A stretch of DNA of 64,000 nucleotides, from assembly GCA_900470805.1 (NCBI GenBank), contig UCCA01000024.1:31399-95398 (forward strand), in the 5' to 3' direction. The translations under genes and the position numbers were made by a program. The DNA is from Hyphomicrobiales bacterium. GTDB lineage: Bacteria > Pseudomonadota > Alphaproteobacteria > Rhizobiales > Rhizobiaceae. The notes under the pieces were generated by a model. That model was not told where the DNA came from and did not search any database. It was given only the letters and a program-made list of their open reading frames with translations. Of the stretch, positions 51,956-61,540 are shown piece after piece (within the stretch, counting starts at the first letter, position 1; every line of letters starts with the position of its first letter).

Positions 51956-54145
51956 ATGGGAATGAAATCCAGACTGTTTGCCAGCGCGGCATTTCCGCTT
52001 CTTTCGCTGTCGCTGGTGCTGCCTCCGGCGCATGTTTTCGCCGCAGCACCAAGCGTCGAGCAGCCCGGTAGCGCACAGCCCGCCGTCGCAGGCAGCTTCG
52101 AGGTGGCGCAGGACGCGCCCACCGACGAGGAATTGCTGAAGAAGCGCCAGCAGCAGGAACAGGAACAGCAGCAGGCGCCGGCCGAGGCTCCGAAGGCGCC
52201 GGAACCGGCCGCCGAGGCACCACCACCGCCACCGAAGCAGGAAGCGCCTGCCGAAGCCCCGCCCGCGCCGGCAGCCGAGCCCACGAGGCAACAGGAGGCA
52301 CCTGCCGAGAAGCCGCGCAAGCGCGAACCCGCTGCCGAACAGCCGGCCGCGGAGCAGCCCGCGCAGCAGGAAGCCCCCGTGGAGAAGCCACGCAGGCAGA
52401 AGCAGCCTGCAGCCGAGCAGACGCAGGAGCAGGTAGCACCGGCGGACGAACAGCCGGCCGAAAAGCCGCGCCGCAACAAGCGTGACAAGCAGCCGCAGGC
52501 GGAAGAAGCAGCGCCGCAGGATCAGGCGGCCCCGCAGGCCGAACCAGCTCAGCCGCAGGCCGAACAGCCGCAGGGTGAAGAGCAGAAGCCGGCGCGCAAG
52601 AACGGCAAGCCGGCAACGGCGGAAGGCGGCGAGCAGCCAGCCAAGCCCCCGCGCAAGAAGCCGTCCGCCGAAGCACAGCCAGCAGAGCCCGATGCGCAGA
52701 AGCCGGCTGCCGAGCAGGCCGCGCCTGAAAAGCCCGCCACCCCACAGGACAAGCCACAGCAGGAGCCGGCCGCCGGAAAGGCACCCGTTCCCGCGCCACA
52801 GCCCGGCGAAGCACAGGCGCCCGCTCAACCCGGCGAGGCTCCGGCCCAGCCGCAGGGCGAACAGGCCGCGCCCGGGCAGCCCAATCCGGCGCAGCCTGCC
52901 GACGGTTCCGCTCAGCCTCCGGCTGCCGGCCAGGCCGAGCAGGCCATTCCGGCGCCCGAGAAGGTGACGCCGCAGGAGATCGAGCGTCGCAAGGAGATTG
53001 CCGCCGATCCGGGCAAGAGCACGGAGACCGTGGTTCTGCCGGTGCAGAATGGTGCCGCGGTTCTGGACAGCGACAAGGATGCCGACCGCTCCGGTGGCGT
53101 GCAGTCTCGCCGTGACCGCGACAAACAGCGCGGCCAGGAGGAGCAGGTGCGCGTGCCGAAGTCGGACGCCGACGCACAGTTGGCGGCGCCAGGCGGCGCC
53201 AAGCCGGCACCGGTGAAGATCGAAGCGATCACCAGCGAGCAGGGACAGCGTCTCGACCAGCGGCCGCAGTTCGCGCGTCCCGATGGTGCGCGCTATGGCG
53301 AGCGGGGCGACGACAACCGTGTCATCATCCAGTTCAACAACCAGACCTATGTCCGTGGTGACGACGACCGCCGATTCCTGCGCGATGGCGAGCGTCCGAC
53401 CTATGAACAGCTGCCGCGCGACCGCTTTCGCGAGACGATCGATCGCGACGGCTACCAGATCGTGACGGTGCGCAACCGCTACGGCGATATCATCCAGCGT
53501 TCGCGGATCGACAATCGTGGCCGCGAGCACGTGCTCTATTACACGCCTGATCTCTACGATAACCCCGATCGCGACTACTTCGAGGATCCGGGTGCCGATC
53601 TGCCGCCGATGCGCCTGCGCATTCCGCTGCAGGACTACATCATGGATACCAGCGAGGACGACGGCCGCGACTATTACGACTTCCTGCGCGAGCCGCCGGT
53701 CGAGCCGGTCGAGCGTGTCTACTCGCTCAACGAGGTGAAGTACTCGGCCCGTATTCGCGACAAGGTGCGTCGTATCGATCTGGATACGGTGACGTTCGCC
53801 ACCGGCAGCGCCGAGATTCCGATGAGCCAGGCGCGCAGCATGCGCAAGGTCGCCGATGCGATCAACGAGGTGCTGAAGAAGGACCCAACGGAAACCTTCC
53901 TGATCGAAGGCCATACCGACGCTGTGGGTTCGGACCAGAGCAACCTGATCCTGTCGGACCAGCGCGCGGAATCGGTCGCCAACGTGATGACCGACGTCTA
54001 CGGCATCCCGCCGGAAAATCTCGCGACGCAGGGCTATGGCGAACGCTACCTGAAGGTCAACACGCAGGGAGCGGAGCAGGAAAACCGCCGCGTCACCATC
54101 CGTCGCGTCACGGCGCTGGTGCGTCCGGTTGCTTCGCGCAACTGA
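51956..54145 (+). CDS. OmpA-family protein with long Pro/Ala/Gln/Glu-rich linker
   Basis: A 729-aa envelope protein. A signal peptide (residues 1-26, ending HVFAA) is followed by about 300 residues of low-complexity Ala/Pro/Gln/Glu/Lys sequence (EAPAEAPPAPAAEP-type repeats), a charged middle (RRDRDKQRGQ, RPDGARYGERGDDNR) with YGDIIQRSR, and a C-terminal OmpA peptidoglycan-binding domain from about 600: VTFATGSAEIPMSQARSM, EGHTDAVGSDQSNLILSDQRAESVANVM. It likely spans or tethers the cell wall. The ATG has a GAGGAGACC RBS. A bidirectional terminator follows. Confidence 0.88.
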   Translation: MGMKSRLFASAAFPLLSLSLVLPPAHVFAAAPSVEQPGSAQPAVAGSFEVAQDAPTDEELLKKRQQQEQEQQQAPAEAPKAPEPAAEAPPPPPKQEAPAEAPPAPAAEPTRQQEAPAEKPRKREPAAEQPAAEQPAQQEAPVEKPRRQKQPAAEQTQEQVAPADEQPAEKPRRNKRDKQPQAEEAAPQDQAAPQAEPAQPQAEQPQGEEQKPARKNGKPATAEGGEQPAKPPRKKPSAEAQPAEPDAQKPAAEQAAPEKPATPQDKPQQEPAAGKAPVPAPQPGEAQAPAQPGEAPAQPQGEQAAPGQPNPAQPADGSAQPPAAGQAEQAIPAPEKVTPQEIERRKEIAADPGKSTETVVLPVQNGAAVLDSDKDADRSGGVQSRRDRDKQRGQEEQVRVPKSDADAQLAAPGGAKPAPVKIEAITSEQGQRLDQRPQFARPDGARYGERGDDNRVIIQFNNQTYVRGDDDRRFLRDGERPTYEQLPRDRFRETIDRDGYQIVTVRNRYGDIIQRSRIDNRGREHVLYYTPDLYDNPDRDYFEDPGADLPPMRLRIPLQDYIMDTSEDDGRDYYDFLREPPVEPVERVYSLNEVKYSARIRDKVRRIDLDTVTFATGSAEIPMSQARSMRKVADAINEVLKKDPTETFLIEGHTDAVGSDQSNLILSDQRAESVANVMTDVYGIPPENLATQGYGERYLKVNTQGAEQENRRVTIRRVTALVRPVASRN

Positions 54146-54172
54146 GGCATGGCCTGACAGTTGAAAGACGAG

Positions 54173-54201
54173 AAAGCCGCCGGGTGACTGGCGGCTTTTT
54201 T
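54173..54201. terminator. Bidirectional intrinsic terminator (OmpA gene / mobB)
   Basis: AAAGCCGCC (54173-54181) pairs with GGCGGCTTT (54190-54198), flanked by T-runs; its right edge touches the mobB stop. Confidence 0.85.
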
Positions 54202-54722
54202 CATTGCCGTGGAGGCAGTGCTACCGTCGCAGCAATGAAATCGGCGATGGCATTCGTGTCGTCGAGGTCGAAAACGGGCAAGGCAGTATCGCCGATCGGA
54301 TGGTCGGCGGCGATGGCGACGATATGGGGGTCGCCGGGTGCCAGCGGCTCGCGATTGGCGGCCTCGAGGCGACGGGCTTCGATCTTCGGGATCGGTTCGC
54401 GCTTGTAGCCCTCGATCAGCACAAGGTCGCAAGGGGCGATGCGGGAAAGGATTTCCTCGAAGGTCGGTTCGGCGGCACCGCGCAGTTCGTGCATGATGGC
54501 ATAGCGGGTGCCGGAGACGATGGTCACCTCATGGGCGCCGGCCTGCCGGTGGCGGTAGCTGTCGGCGCCGACCTTGTCGATGTCGAAATCATGGTGGGCG
54601 TGCTTGATCGTCGAGATGCGATAGCCGCGGCGGGTGAATTCCTCGACAAGCCGGACAGCGAGCCCCGTCTTGCCGGAGTTCTTCCAGCCGGAAATTCCGA
54701 AGATGCGCGGCCGCTCGTTCAC
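54201..54722 (-). CDS. mobB: Molybdopterin-guanine dinucleotide biosynthesis protein MobB
   Basis: A 173-aa P-loop GTPase that assists MobA in attaching GMP to molybdopterin. Walker A is GWKNSGKTGL (about residues 11-18), with TIKHAHHDFDIDKVGADSYRHRQAGA and LVLIEGYKREPIPKIE typical of MobB. It starts at GTG 54722, overlapping the mobA stop by 4 bp (GTGA). Confidence 0.94.
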   Translation of the reverse strand: MNERPRIFGISGWKNSGKTGLAVRLVEEFTRRGYRISTIKHAHHDFDIDKVGADSYRHRQAGAHEVTIVSGTRYAIMHELRGAAEPTFEEILSRIAPCDLVLIEGYKREPIPKIEARRLEAANREPLAPGDPHIVAIAADHPIGDTALPVFDLDDTNAIADFIAATVALPPRQ

Positions 54723-55366
54723 GCCATCACCTTGATCCACCGCTCCGCCTCCGCCAGATCATCTGGCGTGTTGACGTTGAAGAAGGGGTCGAGGAGGCTG
54801 GCGCGCGTTGGCCTCAACGGGAAGGCAACTTCCGTAACGTCATGACGTAACAGGAAGTCCCTGACGCGGCGTTTCTCGTCGTGGGTAATCCAGTTTTCCA
54901 GCTCGTCGGCGAGCGAAATCGGCCAGAGACCGAAGACCGGGTGGCTACGGCTTTCCGAAGTCGCGATGGCGATCTTGTCGGGGCTGTCGATGACCTCGGC
55001 CAGCCAGTCGACGAGGTCGCTGGGGAAGAACGGGCTGTCCACCGATACGGTGATCACGTGCGTGACGGCGGCGAGGTTTGCACCGTGAGCCATGGCGGCA
55101 TGGATGCCGGCCATCGGTCCGGCCTTGCCGGGGATGATGTCGGGCAGGAACAGCGGGCTCCACTGATCGGTCATCCTGTCGGCGTTGACGGCGACAGAGG
55201 AGACCTGCGGCGTCAACCGGGCGATCGCATGGTCGAGCAGCGTGTGGCCGGCGAGCGTCACCGCCGCCTTGTCGCGGCCCATGCGCGTCGAGCGACCGCC
55301 GGCCAGGATGATGCCCGGGATGTTGGCTCGATCAAGCGTGAATCTGGTCGTCTTGCCGTCGGACAT
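54719..55366 (-). CDS. mobA: Molybdenum cofactor guanylyltransferase MobA
   Basis: A 215-aa nucleotidyltransferase making molybdopterin guanine dinucleotide for DMSO-reductase-family enzymes. N-terminal GTP-binding signature LAGGRSTRMGRDKA, then PLFLPDIIPGKAGPMAGIHAAM and TVSVDSPFFPSDL. Its ATG shares a base with the stop of the upstream EamA gene (TGATG). Operon: EamA-mobA-mobB. Confidence 0.95.
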   Translation of the reverse strand: MSDGKTTRFTLDRANIPGIILAGGRSTRMGRDKAAVTLAGHTLLDHAIARLTPQVSSVAVNADRMTDQWSPLFLPDIIPGKAGPMAGIHAAMAHGANLAAVTHVITVSVDSPFFPSDLVDWLAEVIDSPDKIAIATSESRSHPVFGLWPISLADELENWITHDEKRRVRDFLLRHDVTEVAFPLRPTRASLLDPFFNVNTPDDLAEAERWIKVMA

Positions 55367-56274
55367 CAGACAGGGGTTCTCGGTTCGGACTCTTGCGCCA
55401 CGGGTGTGCCGTGACGCTTGGCTTCACGATAGAATGTATAGAGCCCGGAGGCTATGACGATGGCGGCGCCGATCAGCGTCCATCGGTCCGGCACCTCGGC
55501 GAAGAACAGCCAGCCGAGCAACGCCGAAAAGATCAGGCTGGTGTAGCGCAAAGGCGCGACGAAGGAGATTTCACCGACGCGCATGGCAAGGATAACGGAC
55601 TGGTAGCCGATCAGGACAAGCACTGCCGCCAAGCCGATATGCGACAGCGATGTGCCGCTCACCGGCTTCCAGCCACCGAGAACCGGTATCAGCAGCGCGC
55701 CGAACAGCGAGACCGAAATCGCGGTGATCACCGTGATCATCAGCGAAGGGACCTCGGGGCTGATGCTGCGTGTGGCGAGATCGCGGCCGGCGGTGACGAG
55801 CACGCTGGCGATGCAGAGAAGCGCTGCCGGCGTAAAACCGTCCACGCCGGGACGCACGATGATCATCACGCCGACGAGGCCGGCGACAATTGCCAGCATG
55901 CGGCGCCAGCCCACGGGCTCGGCGAAGAACAGAACGGCACCGAAGGTCACCACCAACGGCAGCGATTGCAGGATGGCCGAAGCGTTGGCGATCGGCATCA
56001 TGCCCAATGCGGTGATGTAGGTGACAGCCGCCAGGATTTCGCATATGACGCGGATGGCGACCATCGGGTCAAGCACGATCCGCCAAGAGCGCAGAGCGCC
56101 CATCTGGCGGGCGATAAGGTAGACCAGAACACTGGTGAAGACGCCGCGCAGGAACATGATCTGGCCGGCATTCATTTCCGATATGACCGACTTGGAGAGC
56201 GCGTCGCTGGCTGAAAAGCCCGCCATGGCGACCGTCATGTAGAGCGCACCCTGAGTATTGCTTGACCGCGGCAT
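55366..56274 (-). CDS. EamA/DMT-family transporter
   Basis: A 302-aa ten-helix permease of the drug/metabolite transporter superfamily (two EamA repeats): ALYMTVAMAGFSASDALSKSVI and GWLFFAEVPDRWTLIGAAIVIASGLYTFYREA. It is translationally coupled to mobA. Whether it transports a pathway-related metabolite or is only a positional neighbour is unknown. ATG 56274 is preferred to 56319. Confidence 0.88.
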   Translation of the reverse strand: MPRSSNTQGALYMTVAMAGFSASDALSKSVISEMNAGQIMFLRGVFTSVLVYLIARQMGALRSWRIVLDPMVAIRVICEILAAVTYITALGMMPIANASAILQSLPLVVTFGAVLFFAEPVGWRRMLAIVAGLVGVMIIVRPGVDGFTPAALLCIASVLVTAGRDLATRSISPEVPSLMITVITAISVSLFGALLIPVLGGWKPVSGTSLSHIGLAAVLVLIGYQSVILAMRVGEISFVAPLRYTSLIFSALLGWLFFAEVPDRWTLIGAAIVIASGLYTFYREAKRHGTPVAQESEPRTPV

Positions 56275-56452
56275 AAAGACTTCCCGATTCCATCCCGCCG
56301 GTCTTGTAGTGCCGAACACAAACGATTGGAATCAAATGAAAGCCACACTGGCAATAAATCGATTGCGCAGTGCAAAATTATTTTTTTCTAATATTCCGGT
56401 GGATTTGATTTATGGGTCGAGCGATTGCGTTCGCGATGCTTCAGCCTAAGAT

Positions 56453-57499
56453 TCAGCCGCCGGTAACACTCATGTGGCGGCTGACAGCAGGGCGGTTATT
56501 GGTGCGGTCGATGATGAAATCGTGGCCCTTCGGCTTGCGCGAGATCGCCTCGTCGATAGCCGCGTAAAGAAGGCCGTCGTCCTCGGTGGCGCGCATCGTG
56601 GTGCGCAGGTCGGCGGCGTCGTTCTGGCCGAGGCACATGTAGAGCGTGCCGGTGCAGGTCAGCCGCACACGATTGCAGCTCTCGCAGAAATTATGGGTCA
56701 TTGGCGTGATGAAGCCCAGCCGGCCGCCTGTTTCCTCGACCGTGACATAACGGGCAGGGCCACCGGTGCGGTAGCCGATCTCGCTCATGGTGAACTGCCG
56801 TTCGAGGTCTGCGCGCAGCTTGGAAAGCGGCAGGTAGCGATCGGTGCGATCCTCCTCTATCTCGCCCATCGGCATGGTTTCGATGACGGTCAAGTCCATG
56901 CCGCGGCCATGGGCGAAGCGGATCATGTCAGGCATCTCGACGTCGTTGAAATCCTTCAACGCCACGGCGTTGAGCTTGATCTTCAAGCCCGCCTTCTGCG
57001 CGGCGTCGATGCCCTCCATCACCTTGTGAAAATCGCCCCAGCGGGTGATCTGGCGGAACTTGTCGGGGTCGAGCGTATCGAGGGAGACGTTGATGCGGCG
57101 CACGCCGCAATCGTAAAGCTCATCGGCAAAGCGTGCGAGTTGCGAACCGTTGGTGGTCAGCGTCAGCTCGTCGAGACCGGAGCCGATCTGCTTTCCGAGT
57201 TCGCGGACCAGATGCATGATGTTCTTGCGCACAAGCGGTTCGCCGCCGGTGAGCCTGAGCTTGCGCACGCCCTTGGCGATGAAGGCCGAACAGAGCCGGT
57301 TGAGCTCTTCCAGCGTCAGAAGATCCTTCTTCGGCAGGAAGTTCATGTTCTCGGCCATGCAATAGGTGCAGCGGAAATCACAGCGGTCGGTCACGGAGAC
57401 ACGCAGATACGTCACGGCTCGCTGAAACGGGTCGATCATCGGCCGCGCGTCGGCCACGAGCGGCGTGGCGTTGGTTATGGTTCCGACCTTGGTGTTCAA
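56453..57499 (-). CDS. moaA: GTP 3',8-cyclase MoaA
   Basis: Radical-SAM enzyme for the first step of molybdenum cofactor synthesis (348 aa). The N-terminal cluster motif is CDFRCTYCMAE; the C-terminal [4Fe-4S] site is CESCNRVRLTC plus a downstream Cys in LYMCLGQ. The protein ends in the functionally required Gly-Gly (MSVTGG). It is on the same strand as, but 178 bp upstream of, the EamA-mobA-mobB operon. Divergent from the DUF971 gene. Confidence 0.96.
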   Translation of the reverse strand: MNTKVGTITNATPLVADARPMIDPFQRAVTYLRVSVTDRCDFRCTYCMAENMNFLPKKDLLTLEELNRLCSAFIAKGVRKLRLTGGEPLVRKNIMHLVRELGKQIGSGLDELTLTTNGSQLARFADELYDCGVRRINVSLDTLDPDKFRQITRWGDFHKVMEGIDAAQKAGLKIKLNAVALKDFNDVEMPDMIRFAHGRGMDLTVIETMPMGEIEEDRTDRYLPLSKLRADLERQFTMSEIGYRTGGPARYVTVEETGGRLGFITPMTHNFCESCNRVRLTCTGTLYMCLGQNDAADLRTTMRATEDDGLLYAAIDEAISRKPKGHDFIIDRTNNRPAVSRHMSVTGG

Positions 57500-57624
57500 C
57501 GGGATCTCCGATTTGGAACTAATGTGCGTATAGCGGTCTGCAACGTCAAGGCAAGAGCCGGTGAAATCGAGCTTGCCTCCAACAAAGCCTTTGCTTACTC
57601 CTCAACGGGAAGAGGAGCACCACC

Positions 57625-57999
57625 ATGAGCGACATCTGGCCGACCGAACTGAAGGTATCCAAGGACCGTCAGCGTCTGATCGTCAGTTTCAATGATGGCG
57701 AGAGCTTCGAACTGTCGGCCGAGATGCTGCGGGTGCTGTCTCCCTCCGCCGAGGTGCAGGGGCACGGGCCGGGGCAGAAGCTCACGGTGCCGGGCAAGCG
57801 CAACGTGGCGATCATCTCGATGACACCGACCGGCAACTATGCCGTCCGGATCGGCTTCGACGACATGCATGACAGCGGCATCTTCACGTGGAATTACCTC
57901 CGCGAGCTTGGCGAGAAAGGTGAAACGCTGTTTGCGGCCTATGAGGATGAGTTGGGCCAGAAGGGGATGGACCGAGACACGTCGGCCAAACCGCGGTAG
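57625..57999 (+). CDS. DUF971 (gamma-butyrobetaine hydroxylase N-terminal-like) protein
   Basis: A 124-aa stand-alone DUF971 domain: WPTELKVSKDRQRLIVSFNDGESFELSAEMLRV and GIFTWNYLRELGE. In some proteins the domain is associated with Fe-S cluster assembly or dioxygenases. Divergent from moaA with a 125-bp spacer, a location consistent with a link to cofactor metabolism, but this is inference. RBS AAGAGGAG. Confidence 0.88.
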   Translation: MSDIWPTELKVSKDRQRLIVSFNDGESFELSAEMLRVLSPSAEVQGHGPGQKLTVPGKRNVAIISMTPTGNYAVRIGFDDMHDSGIFTWNYLRELGEKGETLFAAYEDELGQKGMDRDTSAKPR

Positions 58000-58061
58000 T
58001 TGTCATTGTAAGGTCATGTTAGGCGGCTAATTGCCAGCCAATCGCGCTTCAGGGAACGATC

Positions 58062-58673
58062 ATGAAAATCATCGAGACAGTGGAAGAACTGGCGGCAATC
58101 TATGCCGGTGGATTGTCGCAGGCATCCGTCGCGAAAGTCACGAACTACCTCACGCCGCTCTACCGCCAGATGATCGACGCCTCGCCGTTCGTCGCACTGG
58201 CGACGGTCGGGCCCGAGGGGCTTGACTGTTCTCCGCGCGGTGACATCGGTGGCGTTGTCCGGATCATCGACGAGAAAACCATCCAGATGCCGGATTGGCG
58301 CGGAAACAATCGGGTGGATTCGCTGTCGAACATCGTCCGCGACCCGCGGCTGGCGCTTATGTTTCTCGTTCCCGGTTCGAACACGACGATGCGGATCAAC
58401 GGCCGCGGCGTGGTGTCCGACGATCCAGAATTGCTCGCTTCCTTTGAGATGGACGGCAAGCATCCGCGCACGGTCATCGTGGTCACGATCGATGAAGTCT
58501 ATTTCCAGTGCGCGCGGGCACTGATCCGATCGGAGCTCTGGAACCCGGAACATTTCGTCGACCCACAGTCATTACCGACGCCCGGCCTCATGCTGAAGGC
58601 TGCGACAGAAGAGTTCGATCACGAAACATACGACCGCGAATGGGCCGGACGAGCGGCCAAGACGATGTGGTGA
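58062..58673 (+). CDS. Pyridoxamine-5'-phosphate oxidase-fold FMN protein
   Basis: A 203-aa split-barrel flavoprotein of the MSMEG_1061-like branch: SPFVALATVGPEGLDCSPRGDIGGVVRIIDEK, PDWRGNNRVDSLSNIVRDPRLALMFLVPG and a C-terminal WNPEHFVDPQSLPTPG. FMN binding is expected; true PNPOx activity is unlikely. Substrate unknown. Confidence 0.88.
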   Translation: MKIIETVEELAAIYAGGLSQASVAKVTNYLTPLYRQMIDASPFVALATVGPEGLDCSPRGDIGGVVRIIDEKTIQMPDWRGNNRVDSLSNIVRDPRLALMFLVPGSNTTMRINGRGVVSDDPELLASFEMDGKHPRTVIVVTIDEVYFQCARALIRSELWNPEHFVDPQSLPTPGLMLKAATEEFDHETYDREWAGRAAKTMW

Positions 58674-58700
58674 AGAGGGAGAGCGGGCGGAGGGCTGGCG

Positions 58701-59768
58701 TTAGCCCTTGTAGATCAGCCAGCTTTTGGTGAATTCCTTCTGCATTCCGTCCTCGAACAGGACGGTGCAGTTGCGGCCGGAATTCTTGGCGCCGTAAAGC
58801 GCGACATCCGTCTTGTGGTAGAGTTCTCCGGCGTCTTCGGCGCTTGAGGCCATGCATATGCCGGCTGAAACCGTGACCGGTCCGTAGTTGACCCGGGTGC
58901 GCGAATTCTTGAACGGCGTCGCCTCCAGCGTCCGGCGGATGCGCTCGGCGATGCTCATCACTTCCTCGGCCGTATTGCCTTCGATGATCAGCGCGAATTC
59001 TTCGCCGCCGGTACGTGCAACGAAGACGTCCCTGCGAACGTTGGCGCGGATGACGGAGGCGACGGTCGCGAGAATCTTGTCGCCGACCGGGTGGCCGTAG
59101 GTGTCGTTGATCTTCTTGAAGTTGTCGATGTCGGCAAGAACGAGCGCGGTGACCGGACGCATGGCCGGGTTGTTGAATACGGCGGCGAGACGGTCGTCGA
59201 AGGCGCGGCGGTTCGACAGGCGGGTCAGCGAGTCGGTGTTGGCGATGCGCTTGTATTCATCGAGTTCCTTGCGGACCTGATCCATCTCGTTGGAGCGCTG
59301 GACGACATTTTCGACCGTGCGCTCGCCATGCGCCATCGTATTTCCAGTGGCTTCGGTGAGCAGATCGAGTGCGTTCTGGATGAGGTCGGCACTGGAGGCG
59401 TTCTTGGTGTTGATGCGGTTATAGGTTTCACCAAGCAATCTGTTGTAGCTTTCAAGCGATGTCTGCTCCTGGCGCAGGACACGCAGGACGCCTTCAAGCT
59501 CGGCGGCGATACGGCTGTGTGCCTCGTCGAACGCGTGCCCCGGGCCGTGGTTGAAATGCTGGGCGCCGATCGCATCCAGCTCTTCCTGGGTTGCTTGATT
59601 GCCAAGTGCTGCGAGATCGCGCGTCAGGGCCGGATTGGAGCCGATATAGGCTTCGTAGAAGAGTTCATAGTTGCGCGGTATCGGAGCTACGCCCATGGAG
59701 CGCATCGCAAAAGTGATCTGGCTCGCCACGTCGGGAACCTGCGTCTTTGGCGCAACAGCCGTCGTCAT
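58701..59768 (-). CDS. Soluble diguanylate cyclase (GGDEF)
   Basis: A 355-aa cytosolic protein: an N-terminal helical region (residues 1-175, including PIPRNYELFYEAYIGSNPAL) followed by a GGDEF domain beginning DSLTRLSNRRAFDDRL, with DIDNFKKINDTYGHPVGD and active loop ARTGGEEFAL. The I-site is degenerate (RRDV rather than RxxD). The N-terminal module is common in rhizobial GGDEF proteins. Orphan; preceded by a 374-bp AT-rich upstream region. Confidence 0.92.
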   Translation of the reverse strand: MTTAVAPKTQVPDVASQITFAMRSMGVAPIPRNYELFYEAYIGSNPALTRDLAALGNQATQEELDAIGAQHFNHGPGHAFDEAHSRIAAELEGVLRVLRQEQTSLESYNRLLGETYNRINTKNASSADLIQNALDLLTEATGNTMAHGERTVENVVQRSNEMDQVRKELDEYKRIANTDSLTRLSNRRAFDDRLAAVFNNPAMRPVTALVLADIDNFKKINDTYGHPVGDKILATVASVIRANVRRDVFVARTGGEEFALIIEGNTAEEVMSIAERIRRTLEATPFKNSRTRVNYGPVTVSAGICMASSAEDAGELYHKTDVALYGAKNSGRNCTVLFEDGMQKEFTKSWLIYKG

Positions 59769-60082
59769 CCGGCTACTCCTCTAATAGATCTCAAAAGCAG
59801 TCTCTTCTTTCTTAGACTACAATTGTTTGGAAATGATTAAGGTTAGATATACCAGAGATTACATGTCAGATTTGTTGTTACTCAAGGGCTTGTTCTTATG
59901 ATTATGATTTTTATACGGTAATTTACATAAGTCCAAAAATGGTCCTCGCGCGCAAGGCGAATTTTTCCGGCAACAATTTCATCGTCTATCGAAAGTGATG
60001 TTACGCATCGCACCGGGCCTCGGTCCATCCGCACATTGCCGCAGTCTCCATTCCTTTCAGATTTTCCAGAGTTTCGAGCGAC
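59769..60082. other. AT-rich upstream region of the diguanylate cyclase gene
   Basis: 314 bp with markedly low GC between about 59800 and 59950 (for example GATTATGATTTTTATACGG). It must hold the promoter of the minus-strand GGDEF gene. No ORF with RBS and no clear RNA structure seen. Confidence 0.45.
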
Positions 60083-60110
60083 AAAAAAGCCGCCGCAGGG
60101 ACTGCGGCGG
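60083..60110 (-). terminator. Intrinsic terminator of fumC
   Basis: On the minus strand CCGCCGCAG and CTGCGGCGG form a 9-bp stem with a 3-nt loop followed by CTTTTTT. Confidence 0.9.
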
Positions 60111-60142
60111 TATCGGGACTATCCTATGGTCGCCGGGTCGGC

Positions 60143-61540
60143 TTACTTGGGGCCGATCATCGTTTCCGGGCGGACGTACTGGTCGAACTCTTCATTGGTC
60201 AGATAGCCGCCGCCAACGGCTTCCTCGCGCAGCGTGGTGCCGTTCTTGTGGGCGGTCTTGGCGATCTTGGCGCAGGCGTCGTAGCCGAGCTTGGAGTTCA
60301 GCGCGGTGACCAGCATCAGTGAGTTCTCGACACCCTTGCGGATATTTTCTTCGCGGGCCTCGATGCCGACGACGCAATTGTCGGTGAAGGATACGGCGGC
60401 GTCGCCGAGGAGCTGCACGGACTGCAGGAAGTTGTAGGCCATCATCGGATTGTAGACGTTGAGCTCGAAGTGGCCCTGGCTGCCGGCGAAGGTTAGTGCT
60501 GCGTTGTTGCCGAAGATGTGGGCGCAGACCTGGGTGAGGGCTTCCGACTGGGTCGGGTTGACCTTGCCAGGCATGATCGACGAACCCGGCTCGTTTTCCG
60601 GCAGCGACAGTTCGCCGAGACCGGCGCGCGGGCCCGAACCGAGGAAGCGGATGTCGTTGGCGATCTTGAAGAGCGCGGTTGCGGCGGCGTTGATGGCGCC
60701 GTGGGCGAAGACCATCGAGTCGTGCGAGGCGAGCGCCTCAAACTTGTTCGGCGCGGTGATGAAGGGCAGGCCTGTTATCGCGGAGATTTCCTCGGCGACC
60801 TTTTCGGCAAAGCCGATCGGGGCATTGAGGCCGGTACCGACGGCGGTGCCGCCCTGCGCGAGCTTGGACAGCGCCGGCAGCGTCAGTTCGATGTTGGCGA
60901 TTGCCGAGCCGACCTGCGCGGCATAGCCGGAGAATTCCTGGCCGAGCGTCAGCGGCGTGGCATCCTGGGTGTGGGTGCGGCCGATCTTGATGATGTGGCT
61001 GAACTCAGTGACCTTCATGTCGAGCGCGGCATGAAGATGCTTCAGGCCTGGAAGCAGGTGATGGACGATCTGCTCGACGCAGGCGATGTGCATGGCTGTG
61101 GGATAGGTGTCGTTGGACGACTGGCTCATGTTGACGTGGTCGTTCGGGTGAACCGGCTTCTTCGAGCCCATCTCGCCGCCGAGCATCTCGATCGCGCGGT
61201 TGGAGATCACTTCGTTGGCATTCATGTTCGACTGCGTGCCGGAACCGGTCTGCCACACGACCAGCGGGAAGTGCTGGTCAAGCTTGCCGTCGATGACTTC
61301 CTGAGCTGCTGACACGATGGTCTCGCCGATGTCAGGCGAAAGCTGTCCGAGCGCCATGTTGGCGCGGGCGGCGGCCTGCTTGACGATTCCCAGGGCGCGT
61401 ACGACCGACAATGGCTGCTTTTCCCAGCCGATCTTGAAATTGCCGAGCGAACGCTGCGCCTGGGCGCCCCAATACCTGTCGTTCTGCACTTCAATCGGGC
61501 CGAAGGTATCGGTCTCGATACGGTTGGAAGTCATGGCCAT
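60143..61540 (-). CDS. fumC: Class II fumarate hydratase
   Basis: Oxygen-stable TCA-cycle fumarase (465 aa) catalysing fumarate to L-malate. Family signature GSSIMPGKVNPTQSE holds the catalytic Ser loop; N-terminal WGAQAQRSLGNFKIG, VWQTGSGTQSNMNANEV and SNDTYPTAMHIA form the substrate site. ATG 61540 (or 61534). Monocistronic with its own terminator; divergent from the L,D-transpeptidase gene. Confidence 0.97.
   Translation of the reverse strand: MAMTSNRIETDTFGPIEVQNDRYWGAQAQRSLGNFKIGWEKQPLSVVRALGIVKQAAARANMALGQLSPDIGETIVSAAQEVIDGKLDQHFPLVVWQTGSGTQSNMNANEVISNRAIEMLGGEMGSKKPVHPNDHVNMSQSSNDTYPTAMHIACVEQIVHHLLPGLKHLHAALDMKVTEFSHIIKIGRTHTQDATPLTLGQEFSGYAAQVGSAIANIELTLPALSKLAQGGTAVGTGLNAPIGFAEKVAEEISAITGLPFITAPNKFEALASHDSMVFAHGAINAAATALFKIANDIRFLGSGPRAGLGELSLPENEPGSSIMPGKVNPTQSEALTQVCAHIFGNNAALTFAGSQGHFELNVYNPMMAYNFLQSVQLLGDAAVSFTDNCVVGIEAREENIRKGVENSLMLVTALNSKLGYDACAKIAKTAHKNGTTLREEAVGGGYLTNEEFDQYVRPETMIGPK

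Noticed and set aside
51926..53914. 662-codon open frame antisense to the OmpA gene
   Set aside because: Arg/Leu/Gly-rich composition mirrors the GC-rich repetitive OmpA linker; no RBS, domain or sensible start.
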